Numbered from the stretch's first letter, positions 12,230-23,707 are shown. The stretch is DNA of 64,000 bases from Sorghum bicolor (GCF_000003195.3 NC_012871.2:21024658-21088657); one strand, 5' to 3'. Translations and numbers: made by a program. The notes: generated by a model not told the origin, from the sequence alone.

Positions 12230-12623
12230 ATAGCTTCGCCATTTGTTTTACTAACTTATTTAGTTGAGCTTATAGAATTTTTAAATAGGCTATTCACCAT
12301 CCTCTAGCTATTTGCACCTTATAATATGATGGGCAAAAAGTTTTTGGATAAAAACTAAATAGGGCCCTAGCCAAAAAACAAAAAAAACAAAAACATAAAG
12401 TCGCATTTTAAACCGCTTATAATAAAGCTAGAAAGATAAGATAAATAGTTTTAGAAGTTAAGGGAGGCATTTTGTCTAGTTTTAAAATTTATGAAAAAAA
12501 CAAACTTTTGAGAAAATTGAAGGAGGTAATGTAGACTTTCCTCTTCTTCTTCTTTCATTCTCTTCATAGATATTGCGGTGCCTTTCTTCTTCGCTTCCTC
12601 TTTCGGTCCTAGTGCCAGGCTAA
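12230..12623. other. Intergenic, nothing recognised
   Basis: AT-rich sequence with a pyrimidine-rich run near 12538-12605. No ORF, repeat end or RNA gene is supported. Confidence 0.5.
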
Positions 12624-12870
12624 GGCCTTGTTTAGGTCGTGTTTAGTTTTCGATGCAAAAAATTTTGAGACACTGTAGCACTTTCGTTTGTTTGTGGTAA
12701 TTATTGTCCAACCATGGACTAACTAGGTTTAAAAGATTCGTCTCGTAAATTTTAATCAAACTGTGCAATTAGTTTTTATTTTTTTCTATATTTAATACTC
12801 CATGCATGCGTTTAAAGATTCGATATGATGGGGAATCTTGAAAATTTTTAGGTTTTTGGGTGGAAGTAAA

Positions 12871-14173
12871 CACTACCGGAATCCGCATCTTTGCCGAGTG
12901 TTAAATACTTTGCCGAGTGTTTATTTTCGGGCACTCGGCAAAGAAGCTCTTTGCCGAGAACACTTGGTAAAGACCTTCTTTGCCGAGTGTTTTTTTAACA
13001 CTCGGCAAATAAGACTCTTTGCCGAGTGTATTCTTTTGACACTCGGCAAAGAGCTTCTTTGCCGAGTGTATTCATTTGACACTCGGCAAAGAGCTTCTTT
13101 GCCGAGTGTCAAAAAATAAACACTCGGCAAAGAAAATTTAAAATCGAATTTTGAAGCCCTAAACGAATTCAAATCAAAAAGTTTTTAACTACAAAGTTGT
13201 ATAACTTCTCAAGATCTACAACATTTATTTTGATCATTTCTTCATTTGACAAAGCAAAAATAAATTTGTTTACAAATTTTACATCTCTCTTTTATAGTTT
13301 ATGAAATTACAAGAGAGATATATAAGATTTTAGAAAAATATTAGAATCGCCATGTCGGATAAATATATGACAAAATAACCAAAATAAACTCTGTAGATCT
13401 TGAGAAGTTATGAAATTTTGTATTTGGCAACTTTTTCATTTGAGTTCATCTTGTCATGCAAAACCACGTTTTTAATTGAAAATTTTAAAATTTAAATTTT
13501 TTAAACAACCTCGGATGGAAAAGATCTCTAAATAAACTCTGTAGATCTCAAAAAGTTATGAAACTTTGTAGTTGGCAACTTTTTGTTTTGGAATCATCTT
13601 GTCATGCAAAAACTACATTTGAATTTCTTAAATTTAAAATTCAAAATTTGTAAACGACTTCGGATGGAGAAACTCCCTAAATAAAAATTGTAGATCCTAA
13701 AAAGTTATGAAACTTTGTAGTTGACAACTTTTTGATTTGAAATCATTTAGGACCTTAAATAATCATTTTACACATAATTTGGTATAATATTTGAGGAACC
13801 GAAATGCAATATAAGCACAAGTCATAGTGTGGTGCAGTGGTTAAGAGTGAGTACACGCGAGCGAGAGGTCACGAGTTCGAATCCCATGAACCGCAAAGAT
13901 GCAAAAAAATTTCAGAAGTTGGCTGGCAAGAAGAGCCCGGTGGGCGTTGGCCTCCTGAAAAAAAGATTTTTTTCTCTTTTATTTCGGATCTTTTTGGATT
14001 TTTTCGTTTTTATCTTTGCCGAGTGTCGCAAAGTCTTTGCCGAGTGCTCGAAAAATAACACTCGGCAAAGACTGCTTTGCCGGCTGAAATTTTGCCGTGT
14101 GGTCTTTGCCGAGTGTTTTTAGGCCTTTGCCGAGTGCCACAGACACTCGGCAAAGCATGGGTGTCCCGTAGTG
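12871..14173. mobile_element. Non-autonomous CACTA element (1303 bp)
   Basis: It starts CACTACCGGAA and ends CCCGTAGTG, flanked by AAA on both sides (12868-12870 and 14174-14176), the 3-bp duplication expected of CACTA elements. Subterminal arrays of TTTGCCGAGTGT and its complement fill 12890-13130 and 14015-14155. The middle holds about three copies of a roughly 120-150-bp unit (GTAGATCT-AAAAAGTTATGAAA, near 13395, 13540 and 13690) and a tRNA-like stretch. No transposase gene is present; apparent ORFs here are readings of the subterminal repeat. Confidence 0.92.
13829..13890 (+). other. tRNA-like A-box/B-box segment inside the CACTA
   Basis: GTGGTGCAGTGGTTAAGAG resembles a tRNA A box and CACGAGTTCGAATCCC resembles a B box, about 35 bases apart, as in tRNA genes and SINE heads. 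The arms do not form a convincing cloverleaf, so this is not called a tRNA gene. Confidence 0.4.
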
Positions 14174-14186
14174 AAACAAGGCCTTA

Positions 14187-14413
14187 GTACACCCTGAAAA
14201 CCAAGAAGTTTTCAAGATTCTCCGTCACATCGAATCTTTGGGTATATGCATGAAACATTAAATATAGACGAAAATAAAAACTAATTGCACAGCTGTAAAT
14301 CGTGAGATGAATCTTTTGATCCTAGTTAGTCTATAATTAGATAATATTTGCCACAAACAAATGAAAGTGCTAGAGTAGCAAAATCTAAAATTTTTTCACA
14401 TCTAAACAAGACC
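14187..14413. mobile_element. Tourist-like MITE, left end decayed
   Basis: The body matches the GGCCTTGTTTAG family (GATTCGATGTGACGG-like, TTAATGTTTCATGCAT-like and CTAATTGCACAG blocks) and the right end is CTAAACAAGACC followed by TAA. The left inverted repeat is not recognisable. Confidence 0.6.
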
Positions 14414-14587
14414 TAATGGGTGTTTGGTGGAGGATGTTAAAACCTAAACAGGCGGTTCCCATTGCATCGCACTTCACCCCGTGGAGGCCTGCAGATTTCG
14501 GCCCCCTAGAGCACCTGTGCGGTGTGGGCTGTGACCGGGCCCATCCTATATTAAATAAGGGAGCGCCGTCCCACCTTTCCACATTGA
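14414..14587. other. Upstream region of the nucleotidyltransferase gene
   Basis: GC-rich single-copy-looking sequence between two MITEs, with a TATA-like TATATTAAATAA at 14547-14560. It probably contains promoter elements of the gene starting at 14871. Confidence 0.35.
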
Positions 14588-14819
14588 GGCCTTGTTTAGT
14601 TCGCAAAAATTTTCAAGATTCCCTGTCAAATCGAATCTTTGGTCGCATGCATGGAGCATTAAATATAGATAAAAATAAAAACTAATTGCACAGTTTATCT
14701 GTAATTTGTGAGATGAATCTTTTGAGCCTAATTACTCCATGATTAGACAATGTTTGTTAAATAAAAACGAAAGTGCTACAGTAGCCAAAAACTAAAGTTT
14801 TTGCCAACTAAACAAGGCC
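14588..14819. mobile_element. Tourist-like MITE next to the gene start
   Basis: 232 bp with perfect ends GGCCTTGTTTAGTT / AACTAAACAAGGCC and TGA on both sides (14585-14587 and 14820-14822), a TNA-type duplication typical of PIF/Harbinger-related MITEs. It ends 51 bp before the ATG of the nucleotidyltransferase gene. Confidence 0.85.
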
Positions 14820-14870
14820 TGAATGAATTGAAGTATAGAGAGAGGCACGGCGAGGTAGTGGTCCTTGGCC

Positions 14871-17800
14871 ATGGCGACTCTGGCGGCCAGCTCCTCCGTG
14901 TCCGACGACACCGACTCCGACTCCGACTCCTCTCAGTTAGCCTCTCTTCCCTAGTCCCTCCCCCTAAACCCTTCCGATTCCCCGGAACCCCGAGTTCAAT
15001 CTACTCCATGCGAGGCGATCGATTTGGTTCCCTGCCTTCCCTTCTCTTTCGGGGTGCTCGGGATCGCATTTCTGCATCACGCGCGCTTGACGCTGTTGCT
15101 GTTGTGGGTATTGATTTCGCTCTTCCCCTGTTGCAGGTGCAGCGAGGCAAGCATATGGGATTCTCAAGGTACCTCCTACTAGTTCCTTCTGCTTGCTGCT
15201 CCCTGCCCCCTCTCCCATTTTCTCTCTGCTCCCGGCATGTATGCCCCGTTGCCCGCGTTCTCATTACATAGAGAAGCAATGCCAGGCCTGATTCCCCGGT
15301 TCATGCTTCCATGTACAGCTGGACCCTGCGCTCCAGAAATCAAACAGCCAAAGCAGATTTTCCTCTTTTCCTCTTTTGTTTTGTTTTTTGTTTTCAGATG
15401 CAACTGTCGATCTATCTCGGATTTGTTTTAGTACGACCCACGGTGGGGATTTTGGCAGATGAAACCGGTTCTTATCTTCTCCTGTGCAGTGTTAAGCAGG
15501 CACGCTGAAGATCTGGAGTTGGAGGAGTTGACTGCAATATCTGTCAATCCCTGTCTGCTTCCAGCTCTTAATCAGTTGCTTCTCGAGGCGTATGCCGTTC
15601 TGCGTCCCAAGCCACTTGACTATGACCAGCGCAACGCCTTGGTTGATGTCTTCAGGGAGATGGTGAATCGAAGATTTGGTATGTTTCCATTTCTTGCACA
15701 TTATTGATTACTCTCGCTGAAAGCTTTAACTCCTAAAATCCGTGCCGGTTAAACTTTTTTTAAGTTTGACCAACTTTATAGAAAAGAGTAGCAATATCTA
15801 TGACATAAAATGAGTATCTTATGAAAATATATTCTATGATAAATCTAATGTAAATATGGTATTATAAATCTTAGCATTTTTTTTTCTAGAAATTTGGTCA
15901 AAGTTTTAAAAGTTTGACTTAGGACAACTCTAGGAGTAAGTAGTCATCAACTTCTAGCCTCCAAAATAAGTAATAAGAATGCTGACTGGTGATTAGTTAT
16001 AAAATTTGCAGTTGATCTCTCTCTGAGATTTCTCTTTATTTATTTATTTAATTAATTTTTATTGTTTTCCGAAAAACTCTCTTCATTTTTGAGTCTGTGA
16101 AATCAGTCACTCCTTGATATACCATCAGGCACCACCTGTTGTTTTGCCATGTACTAGTTTAAGAAGTATTAGCAAACATGTAGAATTTTTCAGAAAGAGA
16201 AGGGAACACAGATATACTGTATTGGTCTATTGCCAATCGTCTGCTAAAAGTACAGAACTCTATTGGGGTAAAGTCTGATCAATGACACCGAGTATTGAGT
16301 GGATTCTTGTAGATGTTCAGGAAATCACATACCAGTCACACCATAACATTGAACTTTGTCTCTTACATGTTGATTTGACCTTTATTTAACACAAATTTCA
16401 GGTTGCAACAGTGGGTCTCCGGTTGTGGAACCATTTGGATCATTCACGATGGATTTATTTACTCGTTGTAGTGACCTGGACCTCTCTATCAATTTTAGTG
16501 CCAATACTGATGAGCAATATACTCGCAAGCAAATGATCTCTATTATCAGGAAATTTTCCAAGGTTCTATATTCTCATCAGAGTAAGTATTTCCCCAGACA
16601 GAATATTTTCAGATATTCATTGCATGCCCATTGACTTTTGTAAATATATTCAACCTTTTCTTTTTCTGATCCATCCAGGGAGTGGAATTTTCTGTGGGGT
16701 TTTCCCTATTGTAAGTGCTAGGGTGCCTATACTGAAGGCTATTGATTGTGGCACAGGGATCGAATGTGATATTTCAGTTGAAAATAAAGATGGCATGACA
16801 AGGTCAATGATCATCAAATTTGTTTCCTCACTTGATGAAAGGTTTCAAATACTAAGTTACTTGGTAATGCAATCTTCGTTTTCTTTCTAATTAGTAACTT
16901 AGCAAAGCCATGTGATGAATTGAAACTATGTGACAACAATCTTTTCCTTTTCCCGTTTGTTCTTCAGGTTAAGTTCTGGGCTAAGGTACATGATTTGAAT
17001 AGCCCAAGACAACTTACTATGAGCTCCATGTCAATTATTTCACTAGTTGCTTTCCATTTGCAGGTACCATGGGTTAATTATTATTTTGGTTTGGTTATTA
17101 AATTGCAAGCAACTGTCCCATTACCTTTTGTTTTGATTAATTGACCTACTAATCAATCTGTATTTGAAGACACAAGATTTGGATTCATTTGTATAGAAAA
17201 TAAGATGAAACATATTGAGGAACCTATAAATTATCTCCTTTAGTATTGACAAATTCTGGATAGGATTTATGCTAGTTCAGAAGACGAGATAGATATCCTT
17301 CTGTTACACTTGCTCAGTCTGGATCCCTACACTTCATGCTATTGCATTCTGTGTACCAGAAATTGGATTTTACTCCATTTTCCTTTATGGTAATGTTTGA
17401 GTTTCAACTCTTTAGATACATGGCTAAGAATATAAGCATCAATGTGCAGTGCAGACCCGGCATCCTCCGATATTGCCTGCGTTCTCTGATTTGCTAAAAG
17501 GTTAACTTCTATCATGCTTGCTCTTTGTTATTCCTTTTACTAACATCATTCTTCTGACTTTTCCACTGAAACCAAGGATAACTTTCTATATTATTCTTAT
17601 TACTCTTGCAGATGGGTTAGACTGCACAAGCATTGAGAAGAATGCTTTACTGTTTAAGGGGTTTGGGAGTAAAAATAAAGAATCTGTGGCTGAATTGTTC
17701 GTATCATTGATAAGTAAAGTGAGTAACTATAAGGTTCATCTTCCTACTTATGTTTGTGGTTGAAGTTACTTGCCATAATTGAATCAATATGAACATGTTT

Positions 17801-19574
17801 TTATAGTTGTTCCTTGGTATGTTGGATGAGTTCTCATACACTTGTGTCTACTCTACATACTTTTTTTTTTACAACAAATAGGAGATTTAGATAAGCTCAA
17901 ACTACATTTGCAGAAATTCTCATTATGTACCCATGTTGACATGTTATTTTCTGCACTTGGGCATTTTAGCCATGAACTATGGTACGAGGCACTAATTGTG
18001 TGATACCCCTGAACTAGTTTGTCCAAGAATTATTTTTTAGAGTTCAGAAGTGCTTACAACTCAACTTCAAGAACCAGCAACATCCCCAACCAGCTAAAGT
18101 TTACAAAGCAAGCAGGAAACCATAACTGCAGGACAACTATCCATGTGATCAAGGACAGAAATGCAAAGCTTACAACTTGAACCACAGAACTACTACTAAA
18201 CTTCAGATTTTAGAGAAGCATGAACGAAGGTCCACCTCTTGAAACTTGCCACCCTCAAGACCTTCAATACCAGTACCTCCATGCACCACGCTGTCCAGGG
18301 CAATAAAGCCCACATGCCATGGTGACCAGCACCTCATTTTAAGACATGACATGAGAGTTTGCCAGATCTGAGAGCCTTTATCTTCTGAGTCAGTTCTTGC
18401 AATATTTTGATAGAGGTCTTCTATATTCCACTGCATATTCTGAAAACAAATGCCATTTCTAAGTGCCATAAGGTTGCAGAAGTCATGCAATTATGAATCA
18501 AAAACTTCTTGTTGCTCTGCCACATAGTACCAAATTCTGACATTGATTTATGTTTTATACTCCCTCTATTACAAATTATAAGACGTTTTGGGTTTTCTAG
18601 ATACATAGGTTTTACTATGCACTTGTTTTATAATGGCTTCAGGTTTCATTTTTTGTTGAATGTGTTACTGAAAATGATTGTGTTCACTAATAAGGGCCAT
18701 AAATCGGCCTTGTCCTGCAGCTGTTATCAGCAGAGAGTTTATGGGAGCATGGGCTATGCGCAAGCAATTTTGAAGCATCATGGATCTCCAAGACCTGGAA
18801 GAAAGGAGCTGGCAATTTAAGCGTTAAGTATTTGTGCATCGAGCACTAACAAGTAGCAAAAGGTTAGACTCTTACCCTGAAAAAGCACACAAGCACTAAT
18901 TTTGCTTTCTGTTTATGCAGGTTGAAGATTTCTTGGACCGATCGCAAAATTTTGCAAGGTCAGTGGGAAAGGTGCAGATGCAGAAGATTTGCAAATGCCT
19001 TAGAGAATGTGCTTTGAACTTGTTAGATTTCATGAGAGGGAAAATGGACGCAACGAAGCTGAGGACCCTTTTATTTGGGCAGCTTAGCCCAGATGAGTTA
19101 GTCAGCCAAACTCGTTTGGATCATGTCAAGAGAAAAAGGAAGTGGGAACTGGCCCCGCAGGGAAGACGTGTGTTCCAGAGAAGTGCACAGCATGGTGCTA
19201 GTGCTACTAGCAGTGATTCGTTACCCACTGCTAACAAGGTCTTGCCTCACGCGCTCCATTATCGAGTGTCCGGCCAACAGTCTAGCATTCATCAGTTTGT
19301 GCCCATTATTCGGTGGCCTCGAATCATTCCTTCTGGTTTTGGCTATGGATTATCGCTTGGGATTCAGTCAGTTGCTCCTCACCTTGGCAAGGGAATACTG
19401 GGCAAGCCACCAAGTAATATAACTCCCTTAAATCGATGGAGATTAGCTCAACTAGTGAACATACAGCAAAAAGGTCCGCTTCTGCCGACTCCACACCAGC
19501 ATACATGTCAGCAGTCATGTAGCGGAGCTTATGGAGCCGAGCAGCTCCGGCACAATGATAGTAATGTCCGGTGA
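14871..19574 (+). CDS. Nucleotidyltransferase (HESO1 / non-canonical poly(A) polymerase-like), 551 residues
   Basis: My exon model: 14871-14935, 15137-15168, 15490-15678, 16402-16581, 16679-16863, 16968-17063, 17455-17500, 17612-17718, 18721-18822, 18921-19574. All junctions are GT-AG and every phase matches, giving 1656 nt. The polymerase-beta-type catalytic centre is visible: G108-S109, then D120-L-D122 in RCSDLDLS, and the third carboxylate D186 in ECDIS. A VKFWAKVHD helix and an SIISLVAFHLQ segment follow, then a PAP-associated-like region near residues 265-305. Residues 335-551 form a less recognisable basic tail. By resemblance to Arabidopsis HESO1 (recalled, not searched) it should add nucleotides, perhaps uridines, to RNA 3' ends; the substrate is not readable here. 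The start is the first in-frame ATG, in CCATGG context; exon 2 (32 nt) is the least certain. Confidence 0.85.
15731..15936. mobile_element. Decayed Stowaway-like MITE in intron 3
   Basis: Ends CTCCTAAAATCCG and CTCTAGGAG with adjacent TA, and internal GTTTGACCAA / TTTGGTCAAAG inverted blocks typical of Stowaway elements. Confidence 0.5.
17861..18550 (-). mobile_element. 5'-truncated L1-type LINE in intron 8 (antisense)
   Basis: A T-run at 17861-17871 marks a poly(A) tail read in reverse. On the minus strand near 18490-18200 the translation resembles the C-terminal end of plant LINE ORF2: FLIHNCMTSATLWHL, LRNGICFQ and a later SCLKMRCW. Frames are broken. It lies opposite to the host gene and does not touch its exons. 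Confidence 0.6.
18557..18640. mobile_element. Half of a Stowaway MITE in intron 8
   Basis: CTCCCTCTATTACAAATTATA followed by AGACGTTTTGG is a standard Stowaway left end; no right end is seen. Confidence 0.5.
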
Positions 19575-19882
19575 TGAGCAGCTCTAGTAGCGGTCAGGTG
19601 GAATTTGAGGTTAGATTTAATGTGGAGCTCCCTCTTTTGTTGAGGCACTTTTCATTGCTCTTGTTTGACCCAAGTGTTAGTTTTTTTTTTCTACGCCTAA
19701 TAGAGGAGTGAATTAAACAACTAAAAATAATAATAATAACCTCTAAAACCAACTTATCAAAACCTATGTGAAATACTATCTAAATGTGCAATACAGAGTT
19801 TTGCACCATAGATTCTAATCCTATCAACAACTTAGCAAGCTAGACTAAGAAAAATAAACACATGGTCAAGGAATTCAAGTAA
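19575..19882. other. 3' flank of the nucleotidyltransferase gene
   Basis: Contains the likely 3' UTR, then AT-rich sequence with a short AAT run near 19728-19740. Nothing else recognised. Confidence 0.4.
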
Positions 19883-20071
19883 CGAGCCGTTTGGTTGCCT
19901 CAAATGTAACACAACCCATTATGTATTACTGTTACACTTGTTTGCTTCCCACCTTCTAAACAGTATTATCAGATCCTATTTCCATGTTTAGATAAAGATC
20001 GAACCACCCCTATTACAGTGGTATCTGATTTCATTTCCTTTGCGTTACCATCTACTGAACCAAACACGACG
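19883..20071. mobile_element. Tourist-like MITE (189 bp)
   Basis: Ends CGAGCCGTTTGGTT / AACCAAACACGACG, flanked by TAA on both sides (19880-19882 and 20072-20074). Confidence 0.65.
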
Positions 20072-20610
20072 TAAGTGTGTAAACACAAATTGAGTTAGAG
20101 AATGTAAACCCCCACAGTGATGGTGTTTTGTGAGGTATTGAGAAGTTTTCCCTATTCTCGTTAAAGCCCTTTGCAAGGGTTGAATTGTTGGTCTGGTAAC
20201 TCCATAGATAGCCTATAAGCTATATATCTAACCCTTTGGAGGCAAAATAGGATATTTTTCCTTTGGGTTCTAGGCCTTAAGGTTCTTGAGCCCCTTGTCC
20301 GTCGCTTAGGGATAGTGGATTCTTGGTTAGTGGTAGTGGGTTAGGTAATGCTCTTTGAGTTTGGTACTTCTTGCCTCGGTTGGGGTTGTTGCCTTTAGGA
20401 CACAGACACAGTAGCCTTTATTCTAACGATCTGAGAAGCTGCATCGAAGAAATGGGATCATTTAGCCTGATATCTCATTTTGAGGGCATAGTATGAACTT
20501 GTTGATAGCTTGTCCGAGCATGATCCTCTCTGAAGTAAGAATGTCTAACAAGTCGCTTTGATGGTCTGACACAACTGTCAGCACTTGTACCCTCACCAGT
20601 AATAGGCTAG
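20072..20610. other. Intergenic, nothing recognised
   Basis: No convincing ORF, repeat end or RNA gene. Confidence 0.5.
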
Positions 20611-20853
20611 GGCCTCGTTTACTTCAAAAAAAATTTGCAAAATAGAAATAGTAGCACTTTCATTTGTATTTGACAAATATTGTTCAATTATAGACTAACT
20701 AGGCTTAAAAGATTCGTCTCGTCAATTCCGACCAAACTGTGCGATTATTTTTTATTTTCATATATATTTAATACTTAATGCATACGTCTAAAAATTCGAT
20801 GTGATGAGGAATCTGAAAAATTTTACAAAATTTTTGGAGAACTAAACAAGGCC
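20611..20853. mobile_element. Tourist-like MITE (243 bp)
   Basis: Starts GGCCTCGTTTACTTC and ends GAACTAAACAAGGCC, flanked by TAG on both sides. Same family as 14588-14819. Confidence 0.8.
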
Positions 20854-20856
20854 TAG

Positions 20857-21161
20857 GCATTGTTTAGTTCCTCCTCCAAAAATTTACACCCTATCTTATC
20901 TAATGTTTATATACATACATAGAGTATTAAATATAGATTGAAAAAATAATTAATTGTGTAGATTACAACTACTTTGTGAGACGAATCTTTTAAGCCTAAT
21001 TAGTATATAATTTAACAATAAAGTGCTATGAGCTATTGATGGATTAATTAGCCTTAATAAATTTATCTGTAATTTACTTTTTTATTAGTATCTGAACATC
21101 TCATGCAACACCCATATGACACCTGATATAACGCTCAACAACTTTACACCCTGGAACTAAA
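20857..21161. mobile_element. Larger GTTTAGTTCC-type MITE, ends decayed
   Basis: Starts GCATTGTTTAGTTCC and ends near CCCTGGAACTAAA, with the internal GATGGATTAATTAGCCTTAATA block known from a grass MITE family. It abuts the previous MITE directly. Confidence 0.55.
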
Positions 21162-21460
21162 AATGAAACTTGCAGCCTGAAATCGTCTGAACATTGGTGA
21201 TACCGTATGCTATAACTAGTGAGCAAGCTGTTAACCCAACAATGCCATCATCTAGATACCACTCCTTGTTTGCCAGAACTCCGATATTGCTCGGATTGAC
21301 AGAAGATTCCCAGGGTTGTCAGATGACCAACTCCTACTGTGGTTACTGCATGCTGCTGCGTGCTCTGTTGTCGAGACGTCCTCATTTGTTTAAAATCTTT
21401 ACTAGCACCGTCCTTAACGATCGTGTTTGTTTACATGTCTGTCCACCTAAGGAACGCTTA
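21162..21460. other. Intergenic, nothing recognised
   Basis: A 92-codon open frame (21194-21472) runs into the next MITE and has no recognisable motif. Confidence 0.4.
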
Positions 21461-21690
21461 GGCCTGGTTTAGTTGGCAAAATTTTTCATTTTCGGGTACG
21501 GTAGCATTTCGTTTTTATTTGACAAACATTGTCCAATCACGGAGTAACTAGACTCAAAAGATTCATCTCACAAATTACAGGTAATAAACTGTGCAATTAG
21601 TTTTTATTTTTGTTTATATTTAATGCTCTATGCATGCGACCAAAGATTCGATGTGACAGGGAATCTTGAAAATTTTTGCGAACTAAACAA
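21461..21690. mobile_element. Tourist-like MITE lacking its last bases
   Basis: Starts GGCCTGGTTTAGTTGG and ends AACTAAACAA; the final GGCC is missing, yet TTA flanks both sides (21458-21460 and 21691-21693). Confidence 0.7.
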
Positions 21691-21749
21691 TTATCGAGGA
21701 GATGCCTTGGACCTGACAGGGTGCTCAAGGTTGCCAAGCTCTTGGCTAA

Positions 21750-22624
21750 GAGCATCTCCAGCGGTGCTACCTAAATCAGACTACCTAAATATTTATTTAG
21801 GTAGCCAGCTAATTTTCTACTACTCATATTTACCTCAAACTCCAGCAGCACTACCTAAAATAGACTACCAAAATTCATTTGCGGAGTAAATGACATGTGG
21901 GGCCACGCTGTCATCCTCTCCCTCTTGTTCTCTATGCCGGTGAGGAGATACGCCTGTGCCGGGGAGGCGCCCACGCCCTCGTCGTGTGCCTGTGTGCCAA
22001 GGAAGGCCATTGTGGACAGGTCACGCTGGAGCGGAAAAGGTCCGGTGAGGAGGAGGAGGAGGCGCACACTGCACAGAGTAGAGTTCACCCCCAGGAGGGG
22101 ATGCCGCCATGCCGGTGCTGGCTACCACGCCGGAGCTAGCCGCCGCGCCATGGGCAGGGCAGGTCGCCATTGGGGACTAGGAAGGCCGTCGCGTGCTAGC
22201 CGCCACCGTGCCGGGACGACCCACCGGGGAGAGCGGCAACGCCCGCACTAGGAAGAGTCTTCGGGGAGAGCGCTTGCGCCCACACCGAGAAGAGATGTTG
22301 GGAGGCTGGCCGCGCCGGGGGCAGTCAAATCCGGTGTGGGGGCGTCGCCGGGGAGGTCTGCTTGGGAGGGATGGGGCGCTGGGGAGGCCACATCGGCTTG
22401 TTGATTGCGGCGGACGGAAGTCGCAGGGAAGAAACCATCGCGATGGGGAGCAAACGGTGCGGAAGAAAATAGGTAGGATGATTTGTTGGCCCAACAGAAG
22501 TAGGTAGTGGAAGGAGAAATTTGTTGGGTCAACAAAAATAGGTAGCCTGTTGGAGTGCATTTTTTGACATCCATTACCAAAAATAGGATAGGCAGTGGGT
22601 TTAGGTAGTCTGCTGGAGATGCTC
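21750..22624. mobile_element. PIF/Harbinger-type element with a GC-rich interior
   Basis: 875 bp with inverted ends GAGCATCTCCAGC / CTGGAGATGCTC and TAA on both sides (21747-21749 and 22625-22627). The outer parts are AT-rich and repeat CTACCTAAAT-type words; the middle (about 21950-22450) is strikingly GC-rich and open in several frames, suggesting captured host sequence. No transposase motif is seen. Confidence 0.75.
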
Positions 22625-23027
22625 TAAGGATGTCTATCTCCTTTCGGGCTTCAACGATCCTTCCTTCTCCTTAGCAACAACCACCGTTACATTAATGGTT
22701 GCTTCCTTGGTCAATGGATTCATCCATGACAAACTAGCATCATATTATTGTGTTTTTTAGAATTAAACAATATAACGCAGACACCCATAACATGTATGTA
22801 CACTCATCTCTAGGAATATATGTACGTAAACCCTATTCCTGTAAGCACTTCTGAAGGACCGAGTCAGCAGATCTCGAGATTCACGAGCACGTAGGTAGTT
22901 GGAGCTCCTTTCTTCAAGGCCATCAAATAGCACAAACAACTTGGCTGCCTTCGTTGCCTCTTCTTGTGCCTTCATTTCGGGATTTGGAGCTTATAACCAC
23001 CCATGACAAGGCAATGGTGATATCTAT

Positions 23028-23707
23028 CACTACTACAGAAAAACTTAACTATGGCGTGCAAAAGGCACTAACCGATACGGTTTTTGCAACCGCCACATCG
23101 GAAAGGTCATAATAAATCAATGCTTTACCGAGGCGGTTCAAATGCCCACCATGGTAAATTGAATAATAAAACAAAAGATAAGCCTGCCGAGCCCATCCAC
23201 GAGCCTGTTGAGCCCATCCACAAGCTATTGCGCGCCATTGCTCGCCACGGTGCCTCTCCGCCACCGGATACGTGCCCTAGTGGCTCCAATCTACGACGCC
23301 TGGGAGCCAATGCCGAAGTTGTAGCGCCACCATGGGGAGCCCCACGCCATCGCTGGAGTTCATGTAGAGGTGGAGGAGAGGAAACACTGCTGCGAGGACG
23401 CTGGATTGAGCCTCGAGGCCACCAGATCCAACCTTCACGCTACCATCGGAGTTGAAGGGGGAGGGAAAGCTGCCACCGCCTAGATCCACGACATGGAGGA
23501 CCCACGCTGTCGTTGGGAGGCCGGATCCAGCCTCCACGTTATCGGATCCGGCCTCTACGCGGCCGTCGGAGTTGAAGGGGAGGAGAAGCCGCCACCACCT
23601 AGAAGCCACCATCATCTAGATCCAGGCATTAACCGAGGCGGTTAAATTTCTTGCCCGCCTCCGACACACTTTACCAAACTCTGCGCATAATAATTTGTGT
23701 AGTAGTG
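23028..23707. mobile_element. Small non-autonomous CACTA element (680 bp)
   Basis: Starts CACTACTACAGAAA and ends TTGTGTAGTAGTG, flanked by TAT on both sides (23025-23027 and 23708-23710). Short ACCGAGGCGGTT subterminal words near both ends; the interior (23180-23600) is GC-rich with a repeated CGGAGTTGAAGGGG word (near 23445 and 23568). It sits inside the older CACTA coding remnant. Confidence 0.9.

Larger units (their letters stand above)
12624..14183. mobile_element. Tourist-like MITE split by a CACTA element
   Basis: The left part (12624-12870) starts GGCCTTGTTTAG, and the right end AAACAAGGCC closes at 14183 after the CACTA insertion. Without the CACTA it is about 255 bp. Flanks are TAA and TTA, so the target duplication is not exact. 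It belongs to a family found here at least five more times (near 14187, 14588, 20611, 21461 and 25699). Confidence 0.75.

Noticed and set aside
12838..13172. ORFs rich in FAECxxxTRQR or LPSVxxxTLGKE
   Set aside because: Translations of the TTTGCCGAGTGT subterminal repeat of the CACTA element.
13829..13890. A functional tRNA gene
   Set aside because: Box A and B motifs are present but acceptor, anticodon and T stems do not pair convincingly.
21895..22580. Several overlapping Arg/Pro-rich ORFs
   Set aside because: Open in many frames because the stretch is GC-rich; no motif. Kept only as possible captured sequence in the Harbinger-type element.
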